64,000 nt of DNA from Streptomyces sp. SID9727 (GCF_010550605.1 NZ_JAAGNI010000136.1:1-64000); one strand, 5' to 3'; counted from the first letter of the stretch, positions 46,366-58,330 are shown. A program made the numbers and translations. Notes: a model not told the origin generated them from the letters alone.

Positions 46366-47595
46366 ATGTCGAACCGCTTCACCCCACGGGTCGCCGTCCC
46401 GCTCACCGTCGTTTCCGCGCTGATCGGCGGTGTGGTCCTGTCGGGCTGCGGCCAGCAGCGGGACCCGGACGTGTACACCGTTCTGAACTCCTCGACCGAC
46501 GAGTCGTACCACCGCTGGGACGCCCAGACGCTGGCCCGGTGCAGCAAGCAGCTGGGGGTGACCATCGAGCAGCAGAGCGTCCCGGCCTCCCAGGTGATGA
46601 CCAAGGCGCTGCGGATGGCCTCCTCGAAGTCGCTGCCCGACGTGCTCCAGCTGGACGCCTCCGAGATGCCGACGTTCGCCGAGGCCGGCGGGCTGATCCC
46701 GCTGAAGGACCTCGGCCTGACCACGGCGGACATCCCCGAGGGGATCGTCAACTTCGGCTCGTACGAGGGGACGTACTACGGAGCCGCGCGCACGGTGAAC
46801 ACGCTGGCGCTCTTCTACAACAAGGACACCCTCGACAAGGCCGGTCTGAAGGTCCCCACCACCTGGGCCGAGATGCGCGAGACCGCGAAGAAGCTCACGC
46901 GGGGCAAGCGGTACGGACTGGCGCTCAGCGCGGGCGGCGCGGAGGACGGCGTCTTCCAGTTCACCCCCTTCATGTGGTCCAACGGCGGCGACGAGACGAA
47001 ACTCGACACCCCCGAGGTGGCCGGGGCGCTGGACTACTGGAAGAGCCTCCTCAAGGACGGCTCCCTGTCCAAGTCGACGGTCAACTGGACCCAGGCCGAC
47101 GTGAACGACCAGTTCATGGCGGGCAACGCGGCCATGATGATCAACGGTCCCTGGCAGGTGGAGACGCTGAACTCCAAGAAGGGGCTGAACTGGGGCATCG
47201 CCGAGATCCCCGTCCCGAAGGCCGGGGACGACTCGGTGGGCCCGCTGGGCGGCGGCGTACTGACCGTGCCCAACACCGGTGACGAGAAGCGCGAGAAGAT
47301 GTCCGCGAAGATCATCGGCTGCATGTCCGGCGAGCAGGAGCAGATCACCTACGCGCTGAACAGCTGGATGGTCCCGGCCAACGAGAAGGCCGCCGCCGAG
47401 TGGCGCACGAAGGTGCCGGAGCTGGACGCCCTGGCCGACCAGGTCGCGACGGCCCGGTCGCGTACCGCCAAACTCGGCGCGCGGTGGTCGTCCGTCTCCC
47501 TCGCGCTCCAGAGCGCGTTCCAGTCCGCCCTGACCGGCGAGTCGAGCGAGGCCGCCCTCACCCGCGCCCAGAAGCGCGCGACGAGCGGGAACTGA
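46366..47595 (+). CDS. CUT1 sugar-binding lipoprotein
   Basis: 409 residues. The signal peptide ends in the lipobox VVLSGC. The mature protein is a family-1 solute-binding protein (RWDAQTLARCSKQLGVTIE, SLPDVLQLDASEMPTFAEAGG, GAARTVNTLALFYNKDTL, MIINGPWQVETLN-type region). First gene of a four-gene operon with two permeases and a GH1 enzyme, so its ligand is probably a beta-glucoside or xyloglucan-like oligosaccharide. ATG start with GAGG about 8 nt upstream. Confidence 0.9.
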   Translation: MSNRFTPRVAVPLTVVSALIGGVVLSGCGQQRDPDVYTVLNSSTDESYHRWDAQTLARCSKQLGVTIEQQSVPASQVMTKALRMASSKSLPDVLQLDASEMPTFAEAGGLIPLKDLGLTTADIPEGIVNFGSYEGTYYGAARTVNTLALFYNKDTLDKAGLKVPTTWAEMRETAKKLTRGKRYGLALSAGGAEDGVFQFTPFMWSNGGDETKLDTPEVAGALDYWKSLLKDGSLSKSTVNWTQADVNDQFMAGNAAMMINGPWQVETLNSKKGLNWGIAEIPVPKAGDDSVGPLGGGVLTVPNTGDEKREKMSAKIIGCMSGEQEQITYALNSWMVPANEKAAAEWRTKVPELDALADQVATARSRTAKLGARWSSVSLALQSAFQSALTGESSEAALTRAQKRATSGN

Positions 47596-47607
47596 GGTAT
47601 CCGAACC

Positions 47608-48555
47608 ATGTCGACCACCACCGCCGCCCCGGCGCTCACGGCCGAGAAGACCGCGAAGCCGCCGAACCCCGCCCGCGTCCGGCGCCGCCGGCGCCTCGCC
47701 CAGTGGGGCTTCATCGCCCCCGCCGTGATCTTCATGGCGCTGTTCTTCGGCTACCCGCTCGTCCGCAACATCGTGATGAGCTTCCAGGACTACTCGCCGT
47801 CCACGTTCTTCACGGGGAAGTCCCCGTTCAACGGAACGGACAACTGGAGCAAGGTCTTCAACGACGAGCTCTTCGGCAAGGCCCTGTGGCACACCATCCT
47901 GTTCACGATCGGCTCGCTGATCGGGCAGTTCTGCATCGGCCTCGGCCTCGCGGTCTTCTTCAACCGCCGCTTCCCGCTGAACGGCGTGCTCCGGTCGCTC
48001 ATCCTGCTGCCGTGGCTGGTGCCGATGGTCGTCTCCGGCGTCGTCTGGCGGCGCATCCTCGACCAGGACACCGGCGTCCTCAACTCGTTCCTCGGCACCG
48101 TCGGCCTCGGCGGCGACACCCCGTGGCTGACCAGCACGAGCATGGCGCTGATCTCGGTGATCCTGGTGAACATCTGGATCGGCATCCCGTTCAACATGGT
48201 GATCCTCTACGGCGGCCTCCAGGAGGTCCCGAAGGAGCTGTACGAGGCCGCCTCGCTGGACGGCGCCTCCGCCTGGCGGACGTTCCGCTCGATCACGCTG
48301 CCGATGCTGCGGCCGGTGATCACCGTGGTCCTGGTGCTCGGCTTCATGTCGACGGTCAAGATCCTCGACCTGATCCTGGCGCTCACCGACGGCGGACCCG
48401 CCGACTCCACCCAGACCCTCGGCACCCTCACGTACCAGAACTCCTTCGTCCAGCTGGACTTCGGGGCCGGTGCCGTGGTCGGCAACATCCTGATCCTGAT
48501 CTCCGCCGTCTTCGCGGTGTTCTACCTGCGGGCCAACCGCAACGAGGGGAAGTGA
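47608..48555 (+). CDS. CUT1 sugar ABC permease (MalF-type)
   Basis: 315 residues. A polar, basic start (RVRRRRRLAQWG) precedes six membrane segments (FIAPAVIFMALFFGYPLV first). The EAA loop is EAASLDGASAWRTFRSITLP. It lies 12 bp after the binding-protein gene. The permease gene downstream follows after 5 bp. Confidence 0.92.
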   Translation: MSTTTAAPALTAEKTAKPPNPARVRRRRRLAQWGFIAPAVIFMALFFGYPLVRNIVMSFQDYSPSTFFTGKSPFNGTDNWSKVFNDELFGKALWHTILFTIGSLIGQFCIGLGLAVFFNRRFPLNGVLRSLILLPWLVPMVVSGVVWRRILDQDTGVLNSFLGTVGLGGDTPWLTSTSMALISVILVNIWIGIPFNMVILYGGLQEVPKELYEAASLDGASAWRTFRSITLPMLRPVITVVLVLGFMSTVKILDLILALTDGGPADSTQTLGTLTYQNSFVQLDFGAGAVVGNILILISAVFAVFYLRANRNEGK

Positions 48556-48560
48556 CCGGC

Positions 48561-49415
48561 ATGGCGACCACCGTGCGTACCCCCGCCGCGCCCACGCCGA
48601 CCAGCGGCCGGCCGAAGCGGCGCTGGGGCGCCATGATCTTCGGCGTCCTGGTGCTGTGCGTGATGCTGTTCCCGCTGTACTGGATGGTGAACACCGCGCT
48701 CCAGCCGGAATCCGGACTGCTGGAGGTCGACCCCGTCCCGCACGGCCTGGACCTGTCGGGCTTCCGCTCGGCGCTCACCGACCAGGGCGGCAACCTGCTG
48801 ACCTCGCTCGCGGTGGCGCTGGGCGCGGTCGTGATCTGCCTGGCGATCTCGGCGCCCGCCGCGTACGGGCTGGCGCAGTTCAAGCTGCGCGGCACCCGGA
48901 CGATCGTCTTCGGCACGCTGATCACCCAGATGGTGCCGGGCATCGTCATCGCCAACGCCCTGTACAGCGCGTACGTGGATCTCGGCCTGGTCAACTCGTA
49001 CGCCGGGCTGATGCTGGCCGACGCCTCGCTCGGCATCCCGTTCGCGATCGTGCTGATGCGGTCGTTCATGGTGGCGATCCCGCGCGAGGTCATCGAGGCC
49101 GCCGAGGTCGACGGGGCCGGACGGTTCCGGACGTTCGTCCAGGTGGTGCTGCCGATGAGCCGCAACTCGCTGATCACGGCCGGACTGTTCTCGTTCCTGT
49201 ACGCGTGGAGCGACTTCATGTTCGCGCTGACGCTGAACACCACGGACGACGTCAAGCCCATCACGCTGGGCATCTACCAGTACATCGGCGCCCATGTCGG
49301 CGACTGGGGCTCGGTGATGGCCGCTTCCGTGCTGTCCGCGGTGCCGGCGGCGGTGCTGCTCGTCCTGTCGCAGAAGTACATCGCCGCCGGGATCACCGGT
49401 GGCTCGGTCAAGTAG
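48561..49415 (+). CDS. CUT1 sugar ABC permease (MalG-type)
   Basis: 284 residues, six membrane segments (AMIFGVLVLCVMLFPLYWMV first) and the EAA loop EAAEVDGAGRFRTFVQVVLP. I choose ATG 48561 because GAGGGGA lies 10 nt upstream; a GTG at 48552 overlapping the previous stop is too close to that site. No ATPase gene follows, consistent with use of MsiK. Confidence 0.92.
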   Translation: MATTVRTPAAPTPTSGRPKRRWGAMIFGVLVLCVMLFPLYWMVNTALQPESGLLEVDPVPHGLDLSGFRSALTDQGGNLLTSLAVALGAVVICLAISAPAAYGLAQFKLRGTRTIVFGTLITQMVPGIVIANALYSAYVDLGLVNSYAGLMLADASLGIPFAIVLMRSFMVAIPREVIEAAEVDGAGRFRTFVQVVLPMSRNSLITAGLFSFLYAWSDFMFALTLNTTDDVKPITLGIYQYIGAHVGDWGSVMAASVLSAVPAAVLLVLSQKYIAAGITGGSVK

Positions 49416-49423
49416 GGGTATCC

Positions 49424-50803
49424 ATGAGTGAGTTCCCGGTCTTTCCGCCCGGCTTCGTCTTCGGCGCGGCCACGGCCTCGTACCAGATCGAGGGCGCCGC
49501 GCGGGAGGACGGACGCGGTCCGTCCATCTGGGACACGTACAGCCACATGCCCGGGAAGACGGACGGCGGCGACACGGGTGACGTGGCCTGCGACCACTAC
49601 CACCGCTACCGCGAGGACGTGGCGCTGCTCCGGGAGCTGGGCGTCGGTTCGTACCGCTTCTCGATCGCCTGGTCGCGCATCCTGCCGGAGGGCTCCGGTG
49701 CGGTGAACCCGAAGGGCCTCGACTTCTACTCCCGGCTGGTGGACGAGCTGCTGGAGGCGGGCATCGAGCCGGCCGCCACCCTCTACCACTGGGACCTGCC
49801 GCAGGCCCTGGAGGACCGGGGCGGCTGGCGCGTACGGGAGACGGCCGAGCGGTTCGGCGAGTACACGGAGATCGTGGCCGAGCGCCTGGCCGACCGGGTG
49901 CCGCGCTGGATCACCCTCAACGAGCCGTGGTGCAGCGCCTTCCTCGGCTACTCCGTGGGGCGGCACGCCCCCGGCGCGAAGGAGGGGCGCGGCGCCCTGG
50001 CCGCCGCGCACCACCTGCTCGTCGGCCACGGACTGGCGATGAAGGCGCTGCGGGCGGCGGGGGTCCGCGAGGCGGGCATCACCCTGAACCTGGACCGCAA
50101 CGTCCCGGCCGCCCCGACGGACGCCGACCGGGCCGCGGTGGTCCGCGCGGACACCCAGCACAACCTGGTGTGGACGGAGCCGATCCTCGCGGGCCGCTAC
50201 CCGGCCACCGAGGAGGAGACCTGGGGCGAGCTGATCACCGGGCAGGACTTCCGGCGCGACGGCGACCTGGAGCTGATCTCCCAGCCCCTGGACTTCCTGG
50301 GCATCAACTACTACCGCCCGATCGTGGTGGCCGACGCCCCGCACCGCGAGCCGGACCCCGCGCTGCGGGTCGCCACGGACAACCGGTACACCGAGGGGCA
50401 GTACCCGGACGTGCGGCGGACGGCGATGGGCTGGCCGGTCGTCCCGGAGTCCTTCACCGATCTGCTGACCGCGCTGAAGGACACCTACGGGGACGCGCTG
50501 CCGCCGGTGCACATCACGGAGAACGGCTCGGCGGAGCACGACACCGTGGAGCCGGACGGCGCGGTGCGGGACGCGGACCGGGTGGAGTACCTGCGGACGC
50601 ATCTGGCGGCGCTGCGGTCCGCGATGGACGCGGGCGTCGACGTGCGGGGCTACTACGTGTGGTCGCTGCTGGACAACTTCGAGTGGGCGCTCGGGTACGC
50701 GAAGCGGTTCGGCATCGTCCGGGTCGACTACGACACCCTGGAGCGCACCCCGAAGGACAGCTACCGCTGGTATCAGGCGCTGATCGCGGCGCACCGGGCC
50801 TGA
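49424..50803 (+). CDS. bglA: GH1 beta-glucosidase
   Basis: 459 residues, no signal peptide, so it acts on imported sugars. The family signature FVFGAATASYQIEGA opens the barrel. The acid/base Glu is in ITLNEPWC, the nucleophile Glu in HITENGSA, and the aglycone Trp-rich loop YYVWSLLDNFEWALGYAKRFG closes it. Last gene of the importer operon, 8 bp after the permease. It splits terminal beta-glucose (or related beta-glycosides) from the transported oligosaccharide. Confidence 0.93.
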   Translation: MSEFPVFPPGFVFGAATASYQIEGAAREDGRGPSIWDTYSHMPGKTDGGDTGDVACDHYHRYREDVALLRELGVGSYRFSIAWSRILPEGSGAVNPKGLDFYSRLVDELLEAGIEPAATLYHWDLPQALEDRGGWRVRETAERFGEYTEIVAERLADRVPRWITLNEPWCSAFLGYSVGRHAPGAKEGRGALAAAHHLLVGHGLAMKALRAAGVREAGITLNLDRNVPAAPTDADRAAVVRADTQHNLVWTEPILAGRYPATEEETWGELITGQDFRRDGDLELISQPLDFLGINYYRPIVVADAPHREPDPALRVATDNRYTEGQYPDVRRTAMGWPVVPESFTDLLTALKDTYGDALPPVHITENGSAEHDTVEPDGAVRDADRVEYLRTHLAALRSAMDAGVDVRGYYVWSLLDNFEWALGYAKRFGIVRVDYDTLERTPKDSYRWYQALIAAHRA

Positions 50804-50809
50804 GCGACG

Positions 50810-50858
50810 CGACGAACGCCCTGCCCACCGCTGTGCGCGGTGGGCAGGGCGTTCGTCG
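50810..50858. terminator. Bidirectional terminator, 22-bp stem
   Basis: Arms 50810-50831 and 50837-50858 pair perfectly around TGTGC, between the convergent GH1 and GlsB genes. Confidence 0.82.
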
Positions 50859-50873
50859 TACGGGGGTGGCTGG

Positions 50874-51134
50874 TCAGGCGCGTCGTCGGGCCCACATCGG
50901 GCTGATGAAGGCGATGAGCACCGCGGCGACGCCGATCTGGAAGATGTGGCGGATCCAGTCGATGCCCCCGGTGTCGCGTACACCGAAGGCGGTGGCGAGG
51001 GCGTTGCCCGCGACGGCGCCGACGATGCCGAGCAGGACGGTCAGCCACAGGGGGATGGGCTGGCGGCCGGGCACGACCAGCTTGGCCAGCAGACCGATGA
51101 TGAGTCCCGCGATGATGGCCCACAGAAATGACAC
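50874..51134 (-). CDS. GlsB/YeaQ/YmgE-type small membrane protein
   Basis: 86 residues and three membrane segments (FLWAIIAGLIIGLLAKLV, LWLTVLLGIVGAVAGNALA, IFQIGVAAVLIAFI). The signature LLGIVGAVAGN after a short PGRQPIP loop matches the transglycosylase-associated family, linked in enterobacteria to stress. GTG 51134 is chosen because GAGGAG lies 5 nt upstream. Monocistronic; ~270 bp upstream hold no other gene. Confidence 0.85.
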   Translation of the reverse strand: MSFLWAIIAGLIIGLLAKLVVPGRQPIPLWLTVLLGIVGAVAGNALATAFGVRDTGGIDWIRHIFQIGVAAVLIAFISPMWARRRA

Positions 51135-51404
51135 GACAACTCCTCTTCTACCGCTGTCCGACTGGTTTCGGGAAGCTGACTTCCGCCTGCCCGGCACACG
51201 GCGGTGTACGCATGCCGCCGCGGACGAAGGGCGTCCGGAGCCTTCGCGGTGTCCGCATACCGGGGCGAAGACGCTGTGTTGGCCTCATTTCGACAAACCC
51301 TTGGAGACGTGAGGGAGTCGTGAAAGGATCACCCTCAATTCCGTGGCGTGTCCCCGTATCCCGCGGCGCGTCACGCCTCGTCCCACCATCCATGGAGAAC
51401 ACAC

Positions 51405-52265
51405 GTGGCCAAGATCTCTGGCCGTCGGCCCGGACGGGCTGCCGCCCGTCTCGCCGCCGCCGCGATAACCGCGGCCCTGGTCGTCACCGGCGCGTCCGCC
51501 GCCTCCGCCTCCGCCGCCGAGGTCGGTGACGCGCCCCTCTTCGGCCTCCAGGGCCTCGACAGCTCCGGCACCGCCTACACCTACGCGCCGCAGGGTGACG
51601 GCACCCTCTCGGCGCGCGTCAAGTTCCAGTCCGGCATGACGGACCTCAAGTTCGTCGGCCAGGCCGACACCGACGCGGACAACCTCGCGGACGGCCGCTG
51701 GCAGCTCGGCACCTCGGGCAACATCTACTTCTACGCCGCCGACAACTCCCCCGCGAAGAGGATCGGTTACGGCTGGGACATCTACAACACCGTCGTCTCG
51801 GTGGGCCAGTTCGGCGGCGCCGAGGGCGGCGACCTGCTCGCCCGCGACGGGAAGGGCGACCTCTACCTGTACCTGGGCTACAGCGACGGCCGGGTCACCA
51901 AGCGCATCAAGGTCGGCTACGGCTGGAACATCTACAGCGCGATCGCCGGCAACGGCGACCTGAACGGCGACGGCAAGAACGACATCGTCGCCCGCGACAA
52001 GTCCGGCGTCCTGTGGCTGTACAAGGGCACCGGCGACCAGAAGGCGCCGTACCAGAAGCGCACCAAGATCGGCAGCGGCTGGAACACGTACAACACCCTC
52101 TTCGCCGCCGGTGACCTGAACATGGACGGCACGACCGACCTGGTCGCCCGCAACGCCAAGGGTGAGCTGTACCTGTACGCGGGCACCGGCAACGCCGCGG
52201 CCCCGTACAAGCCGAAGGCCATCATCGGCACCTCGGGCTGGAACACGTACCGCCTCTTCTTCTGA
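51405..52265 (+). CDS. Secreted FG-GAP/VCBS-like repeat protein 1
   Basis: 286 residues from GTG 51405 (GGAGA upstream). The Sec signal ends near SAASASAAE. The mature part is made of ~50-residue blades marked by GYGWDIYN, GYGWNIYS and GSGWNTYN. Each blade ends with a calcium-type loop such as GDLNGDGKND or GDLNMDGTTD followed by L(V/I)ARD. This is the FG-GAP-like propeller common in streptomycete exoproteins. No catalytic domain, so probably a surface or extracellular binding protein; ligand unknown. It has a tandem paralogue directly downstream. Confidence 0.85.
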   Translation: MAKISGRRPGRAAARLAAAAITAALVVTGASAASASAAEVGDAPLFGLQGLDSSGTAYTYAPQGDGTLSARVKFQSGMTDLKFVGQADTDADNLADGRWQLGTSGNIYFYAADNSPAKRIGYGWDIYNTVVSVGQFGGAEGGDLLARDGKGDLYLYLGYSDGRVTKRIKVGYGWNIYSAIAGNGDLNGDGKNDIVARDKSGVLWLYKGTGDQKAPYQKRTKIGSGWNTYNTLFAAGDLNMDGTTDLVARNAKGELYLYAGTGNAAAPYKPKAIIGTSGWNTYRLFF

Positions 52266-52354
52266 GCCGGTCACGCGGTCACAGTGGTTACACAGTCATG
52301 ACGAAACGTGCAGGTTTCACGTACGAAACCGTGACACGATCTCCGTGAATCGGT

Positions 52355-52380
52355 GGCCCGCCGCCAACGTGCGGCGGGCC
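52355..52380. terminator. Hairpin between the two FG-GAP genes
   Basis: A 10-bp GC stem (52355-52364 with 52371-52380), loop CAACGT. It lies 90 bp after the first stop and 30 bp before the second start, so it may end the first message or act in the leader of the second. Confidence 0.55.
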
Positions 52381-52409
52381 GCCCCCACTTCACGATCCAT
52401 GGAGTACTT

Positions 52410-53312
52410 GTGGCCAAAACCACTGGCCGGCACCACATGCGCATAGCCGCTCGCGCGGCAGCCGCGGCGCTCACCGCCGCCCTCGTCGCCACCGGCACCT
52501 CCGCCGTGGCCGCCGACGCCCCGCAGCCTTCGCTCGGCTCCTCGGCCGACCAGCCCTCGGCGGCTCCCGCCGCGGCAACCGCCAACCCGCACTTCTGGCT
52601 CTACGCCGTCAACTCCGCGGGCACCGCGTACGCGTACGGCCCGAACGGCAAGGGCGGCCTCACCGCCCGCGAGTGGCAGGGCCAGGGCTGGACCGGCGTC
52701 TCCGCCATGATGCAGGTCGACCACCAGAACGACGGCGACAGCGACGGCCTCTGGTTCCGTGAGGACAACGGGAACATGGGCTACCTGAAGTTCGACGGGT
52801 CCGCGGTCAAGATCGGCTACGGGTGGAACATCTACAGCAAGATCATCTCCCCCGGCCAGATCGGCGGGGCCGCCGGCGGTGACATGCTCGCCGTCGACAC
52901 CAAGGGCGACCTGTACGTCTACCTCGGGTACGGCGACGGCACCGTCACCAATCGCATCAAGGCCGGTTACGGCTGGAACATCTACAGCGCGATCGCCGGC
53001 AACGGCGACCTGAACGGCGACGGCAAGAACGACGTCGTCGCCCGCGACAAGTCCGGCGTGCTGTGGCTGTACAAGGGCACCGGCAACCAGAAGGCGCCGT
53101 TCGCCAAGCGCACCAAGATCGGCAGCGGCTGGAACACGTACGACCGCCTGGTCTCCCCGGGTGACATCAACGAGGACGGCAAGACCGACCTCATCGCCCG
53201 CAAGGGCGGCGAGCTGTACCTGTACACCGGCACCGGCAACGCCGCGGCCCCGTACAAGGCCAAGAAGCTGGTCGGCACGAGCGGCTGGAACGGCTACAAG
53301 TTCCTGTTCTGA
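52410..53312 (+). CDS. Secreted FG-GAP/VCBS-like repeat protein 2
   Basis: 300 residues from GTG 52410, again preceded by ATCCATGGAG as in the first copy. Signal peptide RAAAAALTAALVATGTSAVAA. The blade pattern matches the first copy (GYGWNIYSK, GYGWNIYSA, GSGWNTYD, GDLNGDGKND, GDINEDGKTD). The middle blade is almost identical even at DNA level to the first copy. The N-terminal ~70 residues differ and include an Ala/Ser-rich linker. Clear product of tandem duplication. Confidence 0.85.
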   Translation: MAKTTGRHHMRIAARAAAAALTAALVATGTSAVAADAPQPSLGSSADQPSAAPAAATANPHFWLYAVNSAGTAYAYGPNGKGGLTAREWQGQGWTGVSAMMQVDHQNDGDSDGLWFREDNGNMGYLKFDGSAVKIGYGWNIYSKIISPGQIGGAAGGDMLAVDTKGDLYVYLGYGDGTVTNRIKAGYGWNIYSAIAGNGDLNGDGKNDVVARDKSGVLWLYKGTGNQKAPFAKRTKIGSGWNTYDRLVSPGDINEDGKTDLIARKGGELYLYTGTGNAAAPYKAKKLVGTSGWNGYKFLF

Positions 53313-53341
53313 CGCACTCGGCAGTTCTTCTCAGAAGATGA

Positions 53342-53381
53342 GAGAGGGCCGCACCCCCGTCACCGGGGGTGCGGCCCTCTC
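53342..53381. terminator. Bidirectional terminator, 18-bp stem
   Basis: Arms 53342-53359 and 53364-53381 pair perfectly around TCAC, between the convergent FG-GAP and aconitase genes. Confidence 0.82.
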
Positions 53382-53400
53382 GCCGTACTGCCGCCGATCC

Positions 53401-56208
<2,808 letters not shown>

Positions 56209-56209
56209 C

Positions 56210-56228
56210 TAAGGTAAGGCTTAGTTAG
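56210..56228. promoter_or_regulatory. Imperfect iron box (DmdR/IdeR/DtxR type) upstream of acnA
   Basis: TAAGGTAAGGCTTAGTTAG matches the DtxR/IdeR 19-mer consensus TTAGGTTAGGCTAACCTAA at 13 positions, with the left half nearly complete. It lies about 95 bp before the acnA start, and GGTAACCCTTACC directly beside it could extend binding. Iron control of an Fe-S enzyme is plausible. Confidence 0.45.
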
Positions 56229-56270
56229 GTAACCCTTACCCCCGGCGGCCCGCTGTGCGCCTTCGGCATA

Positions 56271-56288
56271 TATCTCGATGTCGAGATA
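56271..56288. promoter_or_regulatory. 18-nt inverted repeat upstream of acnA (ATCTC-N6-GAGAT class)
   Basis: TATCTCGA-TG-TCGAGATA: two perfect 8-bp arms around a 2-base centre, about 155 bp before the acnA start. Its core ATCTC-N6-GAGAT (56272-56287) has the same spacing and outer bases as the palindrome at 60127-60142 in front of the HTH-MurA gene. Confidence 0.65.
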
Positions 56289-56299
56289 ACTCTAGTACA

Positions 56300-57106
56300 T
56301 GACCGCGGAAGGGTCATGTCCGGGCGCCCCGTGATCTCTCGCAGCGAAGGTGGGGCGTTGTCACCGAAGATGGGTGACCGCCAGGTTTTCTCGCCGAAGG
56401 CCGAGTGACCGTTTGAGGCTGACCGTCCGGGGAGACGGTGGGGGAACCGGCACGCGCGTACGGCGATCCCCTGCTGAGCGCCTGTGACCTGGACTTCCTC
56501 GACATCGGTCGGCGTCGTCGCACTGCATCGGCTACGGACGGGGTCTCCGGTTCGAGGACGTACCGCCCGTAGGCGGGTTCCGGTGGACCAAAGTGGACCG
56601 CGGCTGCGCGGGCTGGTACGCCGCGGTGACGACGGGCGGCCATGTGGGCGACGAGCCGGCACATCATCGCCCCGATGATCATGCGGGACGTCAGTGCGGA
56701 GGACATCTGAAGACGCTCATGGACGACCACGGCATCTCGATCCCCTTCTCCACGCCCCACGCCTGCGTCCGCGACCAGCGGAACCGGCTGCCGCGGCCCC
56801 ACCCCAGCCGGAGCCGTCCGGCCGCCGTGACCGGCCGTGACCCGACGCCCGGCGCGCGACCCTCGACCGCGCGCACTGCGCGGAGGGCGGCACACCCACC
56901 CTCGGCATCAGTCACCAACAGACCAGTCACAGGCCCGCCGCCAGAAGGTCCGTCGGCGGCGGCACCCGAGGCCGGACAGGCAGCAGACCGTGGCCTGCCA
57001 GGTCTGCGGGAGAGAGCTGATCCATCCACGTCCATGGAGAGACACGTCGTTGGTGCTCGGCAGCGAGGTCATGCTCGTTTCCCGTCCGTTTCCCATCCGG
57101 GACAGC
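56300..57106. other. About 800 bp without a confident gene; likely decayed
   Basis: Between acnA and the MFS gene I find only overlapping, low-quality frames. A plus-strand stretch near 56520-56650 reads GFRWTKVDRGCAGWYAAV and a minus-strand one near 56580-56720 reads RMIIGAMMCRLVAHMAARR. Neither has a ribosome site or a full domain. A short hairpin GTCACC-gaagatg-GGTGAC lies at 56360-56378. The region looks like a remnant of lost genes. Confidence 0.45.
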
Positions 57107-58330
57107 TCAGCCCTTCCCCCGAGGACGCTCGAGCGAGAGCGTGCCGTCCGCGGACGAGTGGGCGGTCGCCGCCGGGACCGCGAAGAAGGCCAGTGCCGCG
57201 AGTACCGCCACACTCGCCGCGAGTGTCAGAGCGCCTGGAAGCGACCACGTCACCAGTGGTCCGGCAACCGCTGCCCCCAGGGCGAATCCGGTGATCTTCA
57301 GGCTGGCGCCCGTGGTGAAGATCTGGCCTCGCAGGTGATCCGGTGCCTCCCGGTGACGCACTGCGAACAAGGCAGCCAGCTGGGGGCCTTCACCGATCCC
57401 CGCTACGAGTACGGCCACGATGAGCACGAAGGGGGACCCCACGGCGGCCAAGGCCAGTGCGGCAGCCTGGACAAGGGCACTGACCCAGATGATCGTGTCG
57501 GGGGCGACTGCACGCGGAAACCGGGCGAGTACGGCGTTGGCCGCCAGGGCGGAGACCGCCACGCAGGAGAGCAGCACCGCGCCGCGGCCGGCTCCGCCCA
57601 GGACACGCTCGCCCAGGAGCGGGACGCACGCCATCAGCATGCCCTGGGCGACACAGGAGACAACTGAGCTGAGGGTCGCCCGGGCCAAAGCCGCCCTTCC
57701 GACGATGACCCGCGTTCCGGCGGCGAGGTCGCTGATCAGCGAGGTCGTCCGAGTTTCCCGCACCCGGCCGGGACGCGTGGGCAGCATCCACGCGGCGGGC
57801 AGCGCCAAGGCAATGAGCGCCACGGAGACCACCACGGCCGACGAAGCCCCCAACGCCTCCGCCACGCCACCGGCGAGAGCCGGACCGGCCAGACTCGCCC
57901 CACTGAACGTCATGGCATCGAGCGCGTTCGCCCGCGGCAGGCGGTCGCCAAGCGCCAGACGCGGCAGCTGAGCCGTCCATCCGCCCGACAGAGCCGGCCC
58001 CAGCAGCCCCGTCACCACGGCGATCAGCATCGTGACGCCGAACGGCAACCGTCCCAGTCCCGCGAGAATCATCCCCAGCCCCGCGGCATACAGGACGAGG
58101 GCCCCGGCCAGCAGGCGCCCCGGCCGTCCTGCCCTGTCGAGGAGCACCCCGAGCACCGGCCCGCCGACGGCGGCAGAGATCGTGATGCCCGCAAGCAGCA
58201 GCGACGCTTCGACAGCCGATCCGGCCACAGCGAATCCCGCCAGCATCAGCGCCGGTCCTGACATCTCGTCCCCGGAACGAGCTGCCACTGCTCCGGCGAG
58301 ATACACACGCAGTGAGTAACGCCTTCTCAT
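57107..58330 (-). CDS. MFS transporter
   Basis: 407 residues with about 12 hydrophobic helices, packed tightly and rich in Ala/Leu/Gly. The loop between TM2 and TM3 reads GVLLDRAGRPGRLLAG, the MFS motif A position (G-x3-D-R-x-GR). Efflux is more likely than uptake because a divergent regulator gene sits 38 bp away, but substrate is unknown. ATG 58330; the start codon itself lies inside a symmetric operator. Confidence 0.88.
   Translation of the reverse strand: MRRRYSLRVYLAGAVAARSGDEMSGPALMLAGFAVAGSAVEASLLLAGITISAAVGGPVLGVLLDRAGRPGRLLAGALVLYAAGLGMILAGLGRLPFGVTMLIAVVTGLLGPALSGGWTAQLPRLALGDRLPRANALDAMTFSGASLAGPALAGGVAEALGASSAVVVSVALIALALPAAWMLPTRPGRVRETRTTSLISDLAAGTRVIVGRAALARATLSSVVSCVAQGMLMACVPLLGERVLGGAGRGAVLLSCVAVSALAANAVLARFPRAVAPDTIIWVSALVQAAALALAAVGSPFVLIVAVLVAGIGEGPQLAALFAVRHREAPDHLRGQIFTTGASLKITGFALGAAVAGPLVTWSLPGALTLAASVAVLAALAFFAVPAATAHSSADGTLSLERPRGKG

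Noticed and set aside
51405-53312. Possible CRISPR-like or satellite repeats
   Set aside because: The repeats are in-frame blades of two secreted proteins, with no spacer pattern.
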